Origin: Hellea balneolensis
Lineage (GTDB): Bacteria; Pseudomonadota; Alphaproteobacteria; Caulobacterales; Maricaulaceae
Reading direction: 5' to 3'
Assembly (NCBI GenBank): GCA_003233025.1
Contig: QIKS01000210.1
Coordinates: forward strand, 1 to 22,269
DNA length: 22,269 bases
The notes under the pieces were generated by a model. That model saw only the letters and a program-made list of their open reading frames with translations, made no database searches and had not been told where the DNA came from. The position numbers and the translations under genes were made by a program. Positions 1-5,968 of the stretch are shown one piece after another; positions within the stretch are counted from its first letter, which is position 1, and each line of letters opens with the position of its first letter.

Positions 1-79
1 TGACAAGCGTCGCCACATGGCGGATCCGATCAAGATCCGCCACCGATGTGCCACCAAATTTCATGACAATTCGCGTCAT
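1..79 (-). CDS. lysC: Aspartate kinase, N-terminal fragment
   Basis: The minus strand from 79 down to the window edge encodes MTRIVMKFGGTSVADLDRI and then RHVATLV. The KFGGTSVAD motif is the nucleotide-binding N-terminus of aspartate kinase, which phosphorylates aspartate in the first step of the lysine, threonine and methionine pathways. The ATG at 79-77 gives the usual short lead-in before KFGGTS. Only 26 codons are inside the window, so the catalytic and ACT domains cannot be checked. It is divergent from ubiG. No strong ribosome binding site is visible upstream. Confidence 0.88.
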   Translation of the reverse strand, partial: MTRIVMKFGGTSVADLDRIRHVATLV

Positions 80-81
80 TA

Positions 82-133
82 TACATTCCCGGTCGCGCTA
101 CGCGCTCCGCGCCTCTTGTTACATTCCCGGTCG
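82..133. repeat. Direct repeat of 14 bp between lysC and ubiG
   Basis: TACATTCCCGGTCG occurs at 82-95 and again at 120-133, a period of 38 bases. The bases between and just after are rich in GCGC-type short palindromes. The rest of the gap up to 263 shows no convincing gene or RNA. The repeat sits immediately upstream of the lysC start, so it could be a regulatory site or part of a degraded dispersed repeat. Confidence 0.5.
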
Positions 134-316
134 GGGCTGCGCGCTCATCTTTAGTTGCTCGCGTCCGCTCATGGGGCCTCTTGACTTATCGTGTTTCTTT
201 GTAGTCTTTAAGGGAGCGAGCCTGTATAAGCAATCTTGAGTTTTTAAAAGATTGACCTTGATTATGCAGACATCAAAAACCAGCTCCGATCATATTGAAG
301 CCGTCAGCGTTGACCA

Positions 317-1036
317 ATGGCCCATTTCGCCGCTATGGCAGAGGATTGGTGGAAGCCGGACGGGAAATTTAAACCCCTGCACATTATGAATGGGTGTCGC
401 ACTTTGTTTATCAAAGAACAGATTTGCGCTCATTTCCTGCGCGACCCTGAGAGCGCTCAGCCCCTTAAAGGCTTGCGGATACTTGACGCTGGATGCGGCG
501 GCGGGCTTTTGTGTGAACCCATGGCGCGCCTCGGTGCAAATGTCACCGGGCTGGATGCCCTTGAGAAAAACGTCAAAATCGCCAAAACCCATGCCGCCAA
601 ATCAGGACTTAAAATCAATTACCAATATGGCAGTATCGAAGCCATGATGGCCTCCAAGACGAAACCCTTCGACGTGGTCTTGAACATGGAAGTGCTTGAA
701 CATGTCACCGATCCGGGCGAATTTGTCGCTATGTGTGCAAAAATGGTGCGCGGCGGCGGGATGATGTTTTGCTCCACCTTAAACCGCACGGCCAAAGCTT
801 TTACTTTGGCGATTTTTGGCGCGGAATATGTCATGGGATGGTTGCCCAAGGGCACACATCAATACGCCAAATTCATCACCCCGCTCGAATTGAGCCATAT
901 GATAAAAAATGCCGGCCTTCTCCCCGACGCGCCGCAAGGCATGGTGTTTAATCCTTTTCGCCAAACTTGGAAAATCAGCGACGATACGGGCGTCAATTAT
1001 CTCCTAAAAGCAGTTGCCGCGCCCCGTCCCCTTTGA
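317..1036 (+). CDS. ubiG: Ubiquinone biosynthesis O-methyltransferase UbiG (5' end uncertain)
   Basis: UbiG carries out the two SAM-dependent O-methylations in ubiquinone synthesis at the inner membrane. The protein shows the family opening FAAMAEDWW followed by GKFKPLH, SAM motif I as LDAGCGGGLLCEPMARLG, the post-I acidic residue in GLD, and LNMEVLEHV. The C-terminus ends with the family's NPFRQTWKISDD and VNYLL region. From the ATG at 317 it is 239 residues but lacks about 15 residues that UbiG proteins normally have before the FxAMAxxWW motif. A different frame starting at ATG 264 encodes MQTSKTSSDHIEAVSVDQ, which looks like that missing N-terminus, so a one-base loss near 310-318 is likely. 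No clear ribosome binding site precedes either start. The C-terminal three quarters are certain; the start is not. Confidence 0.9.
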   Translation: MAHFAAMAEDWWKPDGKFKPLHIMNGCRTLFIKEQICAHFLRDPESAQPLKGLRILDAGCGGGLLCEPMARLGANVTGLDALEKNVKIAKTHAAKSGLKINYQYGSIEAMMASKTKPFDVVLNMEVLEHVTDPGEFVAMCAKMVRGGGMMFCSTLNRTAKAFTLAIFGAEYVMGWLPKGTHQYAKFITPLELSHMIKNAGLLPDAPQGMVFNPFRQTWKISDDTGVNYLLKAVAAPRPL

Positions 1037-1084
1037 TAAGAGCCAGAACACTTCGCTATTTGACATTTGAAAAATGGGCTTGCC

Positions 1085-1648
1085 ATGAAAATAAACGGTA
1101 ATGAAATACGCATCGGTAATATTATCGAACACCAAAGCGGGCTTTGGGTGGCGGTAAAAACCAATGCGGTAAAGCCCGGCAAAGGCGGGGCTTTTAATCA
1201 GGTCGAGCTTAAAAATCTCATAGATGGTCGCAAGCTTAATGAACGCTTTCGCGCCTCCGAGACCGTAACCCGTGTCCGCCTCGATCAAAAAACCCATACT
1301 TATCTATATGCTGACGGTGATATGCTGGTATTTATGAATTCTGAAAACTACGAACAAATTAACTTAGAAGCTGATTTCGTCGGCGAGCGGGCCGCATTTT
1401 TGGTTGACGGCATGGAAGTCCAGCTTGAATTGCACGAAGAACGCCCGATTTCCGTCTCCCTGCCAGATCAGGTGACTTTGGAAATCACCGAAACCGAGCC
1501 AGTGGTCAAAGGCCAAACGGCAGCCAATTCCTACAAGCCTGCGATTTTAGAAAATGGCGTGCGCACAACCATTCCGCCGTTCATCAATGTCGGCGAGCGA
1601 ATTATCGTCCTGACCGAAGACGGTTCTTATGTGAAACGAGCCGACTGA
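1085..1648 (+). CDS. efp: Elongation factor P
   Basis: EF-P binds between the ribosomal P and E sites and relieves stalling at polyproline stretches. The protein begins [16 protein letters not shown] and has the domain I loop KPGKGGAF, with Lys33 at the tip where some bacteria attach a modification. It ends in the usual KRAD-type tail. From the ATG at 1085 it is 187 residues, the normal family length; an earlier in-frame ATG at 1067 would only add MKNGLA before the conserved start. It lies 48 bases after ubiG and one base before the suhB-like gene, so at least efp and the phosphatase are probably co-transcribed. Confidence 0.96.
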   Translation: MKINGNEIRIGNIIEHQSGLWVAVKTNAVKPGKGGAFNQVELKNLIDGRKLNERFRASETVTRVRLDQKTHTYLYADGDMLVFMNSENYEQINLEADFVGERAAFLVDGMEVQLELHEERPISVSLPDQVTLEITETEPVVKGQTAANSYKPAILENGVRTTIPPFINVGERIIVLTEDGSYVKRAD

Positions 1649-1649
1649 T

Positions 1650-2459
1650 ATGCCCAATACATCCCCCCTTGTTGAAGTTATGATGAAAGCTGCCCGCAAG
1701 GGTGCGCGTTCTCTCTCCCGTGATTTTGGTGAAGTTGAAAACCTGCAAGTGTCCAAAAAAGGCCCGGCGGATTTCGTCACAGCCGCCGATAAAATGGCCG
1801 AGGAGAAAATCTTTGAAAGCCTGCGCATTGACCGCCCCGGCTATCAATATCTCATGGAAGAACGCGGAGCCGTTGACGGCAGCGACAAAACCCACCGGTT
1901 TATTATTGATCCCCTGGACGGCACGCTCAATTTCATGCGCGGCAATCCGCATTTCGCCATCTCCATCGCAGTCGAGCGCGAGGGCGTGCTTTATGCTGGG
2001 GTGATTTACGATCTCATGCGCGATGAAATGTTCTACGCCGAAACAGGACGCGGCGCGTTTTTGGTCGATAGTCGCGGCGTTGACAAACGCTTGCGCATCA
2101 ACCAGCGCACCGATTTTACCGCCGCCGTTATCGCCACAGGCACGCCGTGGATCGGCAAGCCGGGTCATACACAGTTTTTAAAAGAGCTGCACAAAGTCAT
2201 GGCCAATTGCGCCGGTATCCGCCGTAATGGCTCCGCCGCCCTCGATCTGGCCTGGTTCGCCGCCGGACGGGTTGACGGGTTTTGGGAGCGCGGCCTCAAG
2301 CCCTGGGACATAGCCGCCGGGATTGTCATCGCCCGCGAAGCCCGCGGCATTGTCCAGGAATTGGGCACAGGCAATGACAACCCACTGGAAAGCGGCAATA
2401 TTGTCTGCGCCAATGAGGGCTTAATGCCAACATTGCTCAAACATTTGGATCAAGCATAA
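1650..2459 (+). CDS. suhB: Inositol-monophosphatase family protein (SuhB-like)
   Basis: This 269-residue protein belongs to the Mg-dependent inositol monophosphatase family, which hydrolyses myo-inositol-1-phosphate and related sugar phosphates. Visible motifs are FVTAADKMAEE near residue 42, a metal-binding acidic residue in MEERG near 70, DPLDGTLNF at 87-95, and the C-terminal WERGLKPWDIAAGIVIAREA segment with its metal-ligand Asp. It starts one base after the efp stop codon, which suggests translational coupling. SuhB in enterobacteria also acts with the Nus factors in rRNA transcription; whether that holds here cannot be read from sequence. Confidence 0.93.
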   Translation: MPNTSPLVEVMMKAARKGARSLSRDFGEVENLQVSKKGPADFVTAADKMAEEKIFESLRIDRPGYQYLMEERGAVDGSDKTHRFIIDPLDGTLNFMRGNPHFAISIAVEREGVLYAGVIYDLMRDEMFYAETGRGAFLVDSRGVDKRLRINQRTDFTAAVIATGTPWIGKPGHTQFLKELHKVMANCAGIRRNGSAALDLAWFAAGRVDGFWERGLKPWDIAAGIVIAREARGIVQELGTGNDNPLESGNIVCANEGLMPTLLKHLDQA

Positions 2460-2488
2460 CCATTTTGTTCGTTCAAAAAAGAATGTAA

Positions 2489-2516
2489 TTGACGTCAATC
2501 CTAGATATGCTATACA
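2489..2516 (+). promoter_or_regulatory. Promoter and palindromic operator of the LysR gene
   Basis: TTGACG at 2489-2494 and TATACA at 2511-2516, 16 bases apart, fit a sigma-70-type promoter. The -35 box lies inside a perfect 12-bp palindrome, ATTGACGTCAAT (2488-2499). Transcription would be expected to start within a base or two of the ATG at 2524, predicting a leaderless mRNA. Confidence 0.55.
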
Positions 2517-2523
2517 TTTTTGC

Positions 2524-3501
2524 ATGAATAATTGGTCAGATTACCCTATTTTTCTCGCTGTCACCCAAACAGGTAGCCTGACGGCTGCCAGTGCATCTTT
2601 AGGCATAAGCCAGCCGACCGTTGGCCGGCGGATGAAAGCTTTGGAGAGCCGGTTCGGCGCGCCTTTGATCAAGAAAGAAAAGGGGCGCTTAACACCAACC
2701 GAATTTGGCCATCTGGTGCTGGATCATGTCCGGCGTATGGAAAATGAGGCTGACGCCATCACCCGCTCTTGCGCCACTTTGGAGCGCTCGCTGGCCGGGC
2801 CGATTACCATTACCGCATCCGAAGGTCTTGGCGATTGGTGGCTGCCGGTTGCTTTAAAGCCATTTTGTCAAGCCCATCCCGATATCATCATTGATCTTAA
2901 CATCGATATCCGCGCCTTAAACCTTGCCCAACGTGAAGCCGATATTGCCCTGCGCTGGATCGGGCCAGGCAGTCAAAACAGCCTGATTGGCAGGCGTGTG
3001 ACCAGTTTTGGCTTTGGTCTTTTCGCAGCCAAAGACTATATTAACAAATACGGCGAACCGCAGACAATGGACGATCTTTTAAACCATAGCGGTGTAAAGC
3101 TTGAAATGACGGGGACGTCATTTTGGCCCCTGGACGATCAAGGCGCAACATTACCCATGCCGCGCTTTGTTTTTAAATCAAACAGTATATTGGCCCACCA
3201 AAATGCCGTTGCAGCCGGTTACGGGATTGGCATGTTGCCCCTGGCTGATCCGCATGATGAGAATAATATTATCCGGGTGTTGCCAGAAATTGAAAGAGTT
3301 GAAGGTTTATGGGTGGTCGCCCATGAAGATTTGAAAAAAAGCGCCCGCATTCGCGCCGTCTTTGATTATCTAATCACCGCGCTACAAAAAGACGGCGACC
3401 ATTTCAAAACGGGCGCCCCATCCGTGTTTGATGGTCATCCCCACCCCGTCAGGGATACTGCGCCAGAAACAACCGTGAAAATACGCTCAACAGCCGCTTG
3501 A
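2524..3501 (+). CDS. LysR-family transcriptional regulator
   Basis: The first 60 or so residues form a LysR winged helix-turn-helix: FLAVTQTGSLTAASASLG, then ISQPTVGRRMKALE and LTPTEFG. The rest is a periplasmic-binding-protein-like effector domain, with GPITITASEG opening it at about residue 92 and GYGIGMLPL late in the fold. At 325 residues it is some 25 longer than usual; the excess is a polar, Pro- and His-containing tail after residue 290. No divergent target gene adjoins it (the upstream neighbour is the phosphatase, same strand), so its regulon cannot be guessed from position. No ribosome binding site precedes the ATG, consistent with a leaderless transcript. The overlapping palindrome suggests autoregulation. 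Confidence 0.92.
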   Translation: MNNWSDYPIFLAVTQTGSLTAASASLGISQPTVGRRMKALESRFGAPLIKKEKGRLTPTEFGHLVLDHVRRMENEADAITRSCATLERSLAGPITITASEGLGDWWLPVALKPFCQAHPDIIIDLNIDIRALNLAQREADIALRWIGPGSQNSLIGRRVTSFGFGLFAAKDYINKYGEPQTMDDLLNHSGVKLEMTGTSFWPLDDQGATLPMPRFVFKSNSILAHQNAVAAGYGIGMLPLADPHDENNIIRVLPEIERVEGLWVVAHEDLKKSARIRAVFDYLITALQKDGDHFKTGAPSVFDGHPHPVRDTAPETTVKIRSTAA

Positions 3502-3583
3502 TTTCAAAAACAACCTGGTCTATATACCCGGTTCTCGCGGGGGACCTCTCAAGCTTAAACCCGTGGATTTTTAGGAAATGAAC

Positions 3584-3802
3584 ATGAAAAAAAATACCCA
3601 CCCCGATTATCACTTCATCACGGTTGTGATGACTGACGGCACGCAATACCAAACCCGCTCCACATATGGCAAGGAAGGCGATACCCTGACCTTGGATATT
3701 GATTCCAGCTCCCACCCGGCCTGGACCGGCGGCGGCACGAAGCTTATGGACCGCGGCGGACGCGTTTCGCGCTTTAAAGACAAGTTTAAAGGCTTCGTCT
3801 AG
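3584..3802 (+). CDS. rpmE: 50S ribosomal protein L31
   Basis: The protein opens [20 protein letters not shown] and carries the [18 protein letters not shown] core of ribosomal protein L31, a peripheral protein of the large subunit at the inter-subunit bridge. It has no cysteines, so it is the zinc-independent form common in Alphaproteobacteria. The start at 3584 is preferred over the ATG at 3578 because AGGA at 3573-3576 is seven bases upstream of the former and only one from the latter. The gene is complete at 72 residues. Confidence 0.95.
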   Translation: MKKNTHPDYHFITVVMTDGTQYQTRSTYGKEGDTLTLDIDSSSHPAWTGGGTKLMDRGGRVSRFKDKFKGFV

Positions 3803-3843
3803 AAGTTTTCGACTACATTCGAATCACCCAATAATATATTCCA

Positions 3844-3860
3844 CCCCCGCTCCGCGGGGG
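3844..3860 (+). terminator. GC-rich hairpin after rpmE, possible terminator
   Basis: CCCCCGC (3844-3850) and GCGGGGG (3854-3860) form a seven-pair stem with a TCC loop 41 bases after the rpmE stop. No uninterrupted T-run follows, only a mixed T-rich stretch from about 3871, so termination is plausible but not canonical. Confidence 0.45.
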
Positions 3861-3886
3861 AGGAATAGGCTTTGTGTTCTTTTAAG

Positions 3887-3922
3887 AAACTATCCGCACG
3901 CCTAAAAAACTATCCGCACGCC
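3887..3922. repeat. Tandem 16-bp direct repeat, period 20
   Basis: AAACTATCCGCACGCC is found at 3887-3902 and 3907-3922. The repeat is non-coding and lies between rpmE and the minus-strand rcdA. Confidence 0.65.
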
Positions 3923-3999
3923 CCCGGTACCGAGCGTAGTGAGGCAAGGGCGCCCGCCCGCCGCGCTTATGCGCGCCCATCGGAGGCGGCGCGAAGCGC

Positions 4000-4050
4000 C
4001 TTGCCGTGAGATAAATAAAATCCTACCGAACTTGCCGTGAGATATATAAA
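4000..4050. repeat. Direct repeat of 20 bp, period 31
   Basis: CTTGCCGTGAGATAAATAAA (4000-4019) recurs at 4031-4050 with one mismatch. It is preceded by a small hairpin, GGCGC-GAA-GCGCC, ending at about 4000. The position just past the rcdA stop codon suggests dispersed repeat debris or a 3' end signal for rcdA. Confidence 0.6.
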
Positions 4051-4051
4051 G

Positions 4052-4609
4052 CTACAAAGCTTTTTTAAACGCTGCTTCCAAACGGTTAATCTGATCAGCA
4101 ACCGTATTGCCTCTTTGGGCGGCAATGGAGCCGTAGAGGCTACGGTCTAATCTGGCTATTCGTTCGTACAAAGTTTCCGAGCGGGCCAGCAGATCCAGTA
4201 AAAGTGCCGGAAGTTTGGCCGCATAATGGCTCAAAGGCTTGTTTTCATCACCCGTAGATACGTTTTCAGGCACCAAACGATATTTCTCTTGTCGGGCCTC
4301 TGTGCTGGTCATTTCGCCCTCTTTTAAAGCCCGTTGCACCAGAAGCCAGGAGGCAATCTGCATCAATCTTGTGGTCAACCTCATGCTCTGGCTGGCATAG
4401 GAAAGTGCGTCATTTCGCGGCAATTGCTTGCTGTCTTGACGCCCAGGGCCATCCAGATAGGCGGCGGTTTCTTCGACCATGCCCATGCCATCACGAAATG
4501 TTTTGGAAAACAATTCCGACGCGGTAAATTCCAAAAGCCGGGCTTCGGCTTGCGGCCCCAATGTATCTGGCACAGTTTGCGTATTTATGCCTCTTATATT
4601 ATCCGTCAT
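4052..4609 (-). CDS. rcdA: DUF1465 protein, RcdA-like regulator of CtrA degradation
   Basis: The product matches the DUF1465 family, whose Caulobacter member RcdA is an adaptor that helps ClpXP degrade the cell-cycle regulator CtrA. Recognisable segments are ELFSKTFRDGMGMVEETAAYL, LSYASQSMRLTTRLMQIASWL and a C-terminal LLARSETLYERIARLDRSL helix. The protein is predicted all-helical with no membrane segment. The start at 4609 (MTDNIRG) is chosen because a TGGAG element lies six bases upstream; the in-frame ATG at 4615 directly abuts it. This gives 185 residues. It follows the DUF1192 gene on the same strand, with two hairpins in the 130-base gap (4653-4667 and 4671-4693). Assignment to DUF1465 is firm; the CtrA role is inferred from the family. 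Confidence 0.87.
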   Translation of the reverse strand: MTDNIRGINTQTVPDTLGPQAEARLLEFTASELFSKTFRDGMGMVEETAAYLDGPGRQDSKQLPRNDALSYASQSMRLTTRLMQIASWLLVQRALKEGEMTSTEARQEKYRLVPENVSTGDENKPLSHYAAKLPALLLDLLARSETLYERIARLDRSLYGSIAAQRGNTVADQINRLEAAFKKAL

Positions 4610-4652
4610 TTTCATCTCCAAAGAGGCCCAAAGGCAATATGTCAAAACCGAG

Positions 4653-4693
4653 CCGGGAAAAGCCCGGTGTCCCAATATGTGTTCTCATATGGG
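4653..4693 (-). other. Two adjacent hairpins between DUF1192 and rcdA
   Basis: CCGGG-AAAAG-CCCGG (4653-4667) is followed by an arm pair CCCAATATG / CATATGGG (4671-4693) with one bulged base. On the minus strand the first hairpin is followed by CTCGG and four Ts, which could give partial termination between the DUF1192 gene and rcdA or protect mRNA ends. Confidence 0.35.
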
Positions 4694-4739
4694 AACAGTG
4701 CAAACCGCGCGCCAAGTTAGCAAAACATCGTCGCACCAC

Positions 4740-4922
4740 CTAAGAATTTTTAAAAAAACTCTCCGCACGGGAAAGTTCATCGTCTTTTTTGGCAATTTCA
4801 GCTTCAACGCGCAAAGCTTCTGCCTGTAAAACCGCCAATCGCTCGCGTAATTGTTCAACGGAAGCGCCGTAAAGGTCTTCGCCGACACAAATTTGGCTAT
4901 TTTTCAACTCCTGAGCATCCAT
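4740..4922 (-). CDS. DUF1192 family small protein
   Basis: The 60-residue product has the DUF1192 pattern: a short polar lead, VGEDLYGASVEQLRERLAVL, an EAEIAKKDDELSRAE coiled-coil segment and the terminal ESFFK. Members are small helical proteins widespread in Alphaproteobacteria with no established function. GGGAG about nine bases upstream supports the ATG at 4922. It lies upstream of rcdA on the same strand, which suggests co-expression and possibly a cell-cycle link; that link is inferred from position only. Confidence 0.85.
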   Translation of the reverse strand: MDAQELKNSQICVGEDLYGASVEQLRERLAVLQAEALRVEAEIAKKDDELSRAESFFKNS

Positions 4923-4993
4923 GCCCGCATTCTCCCGATTTCAGCCTCAGTATAAACGTACAATTGCGCTTGCCAACAATTTTCGCTAGCCCC

Positions 4994-5022
4994 TTGCCAA
5001 AAGCAACGCAAAGGTCTATCTT
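4994..5022 (+). promoter_or_regulatory. Candidate promoter upstream of trcR
   Basis: TTGCCA (4994-4999) and TATCTT (5017-5022) are separated by exactly 17 bases, a sigma-70-like arrangement. Transcription would begin near 5029 and run into the intrinsic terminator at 5063-5083. A second AT-rich TATAAT at 5101-5106 lies past the terminator but has no good -35 partner. Confidence 0.45.
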
Positions 5023-5062
5023 AGGGTTAATTGGAGATTTAAGGCTGAATTTCCCATCATCA

Positions 5063-5083
5063 CCCCGCCGAGCGGGGTTTTTT
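5063..5083 (+). terminator. Intrinsic terminator in the trcR leader
   Basis: CCCCGC (5063-5068), loop CGA, GCGGGG (5072-5077) and six Ts (5078-5083) make a textbook rho-independent terminator on the plus strand. No plus-strand coding gene ends upstream of it, because the flanking genes are divergent. It therefore ends either a short RNA or an attenuated trcR leader. Confidence 0.8.
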
Positions 5084-5142
5084 CTTGGGATTTTTAGGGT
5101 TATAATCCCTCTTCATAATGACAAAGGTCGCAGGAGAAAATT

Positions 5143-5823
5143 ATGAGTAATATTTTGATGCCCAAGGCAACTGCCGTTTGGTTTGTTGACAATACGGTTT
5201 TGACCTTTGAGCAAATTTCAATTTTTTGCGGGCTTCATATTTTGGAAGTCTCTGGCATTGCCGACGGCGATGTCGCAGCAGGTATTCGCGGTGCTGACCC
5301 GATTGCCAATGGGCAATTGACCCGTCCGGAAATTGAAAAAGCGGAAGCCGATACAAGTTATCATATGGTCGCCGTCAGTTTCGAACACACCCCTGCCAGT
5401 CCCGCCAAAGGCAAAAAACGCAAAGGGCCGCGTTACACACCCCTGTCCCGCCGCCAAGACCGCCCCGATGCTATTGCCTGGATTGTCCGTAATCACCCTG
5501 AAATTTCCGATGCACAGATTTCCAAATTAATCGGCACAACCAAGCCGACCATCACATCCATCCGCGATCGCAGCCATTGGAAATCCGCCACCATCACACC
5601 AACGGATCCGGTCTCTTTGGGGCTATGTCGCCAAATCGATCTTGACGAAACCGTCAAAATCGCTGCAGCGAAAAAAGCTAAAAAAGACGCCAAATTAAAA
5701 CCCCTTGAAGACGGCGAAGCCCTCAAACCGGTTGAAGTTGCGCCGGTAGCACCTGCTCCAGAGATCAAAAAAGATCACACATTGGAAAGCCTGTTCAAAC
5801 CGTCAACATCAACAAGCAATTAA
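5143..5823 (+). CDS. trcR: DUF1013 cell-cycle transcriptional regulator TrcR
   Basis: The 226-residue protein matches the DUF1013 family, named TrcR and described as a cell-cycle transcriptional regulator in Alphaproteobacteria. The N-terminus MSNILMPKATAVWFVDNT, then QISIFCGLHILEVSGIADG and ADPIANGQLTRPEIE, is strongly conserved. Residues about 107-145 (AWIVRNHPEISDAQISKLIG, TKPTITSIRDRSHW) look like a helix-turn-helix. The tail is a Lys/Ala-rich linker ending LESLFKP. AGGAG seven bases upstream supports the start. Its leader holds a terminator, so attenuation or an upstream small RNA is possible. It is divergent from the DUF1192-rcdA pair, grouping three cell-cycle-linked families within 1.8 kb. 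Confidence 0.88.
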   Translation: MSNILMPKATAVWFVDNTVLTFEQISIFCGLHILEVSGIADGDVAAGIRGADPIANGQLTRPEIEKAEADTSYHMVAVSFEHTPASPAKGKKRKGPRYTPLSRRQDRPDAIAWIVRNHPEISDAQISKLIGTTKPTITSIRDRSHWKSATITPTDPVSLGLCRQIDLDETVKIAAAKKAKKDAKLKPLEDGEALKPVEVAPVAPAPEIKKDHTLESLFKPSTSTSN

Positions 5824-5968
5824 GGCCTTCCCTGTTAGCGAGCAAATGTTCTTGGGGTAATCTAGGCCGTGGTGACGTAGACATCAGCTTTGAACGCAAT
5901 TGCTTCCATACTGGCTGGTATTCTACTGTAACGTAATGTACGAACCTTTACGGGGGCACACACTACTT

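Noticed and set aside
48..239. Open frame of 63 codons on the plus strand near the window start
   Set aside because: It is antisense to the lysC start and passes through the direct repeats; there is no family resemblance and no ribosome binding site.
3887..4050. CRISPR array
   Set aside because: Only two copies of each of two different repeats, with spacers of 4 and 11 bases, and no cas genes.
5027..5042. CtrA-like box TTAA...TTAA in the trcR leader
   Set aside because: The spacing is eight bases, whereas the CtrA consensus is TTAA-N7-TTAA; a chance match in AT-rich sequence is more likely.
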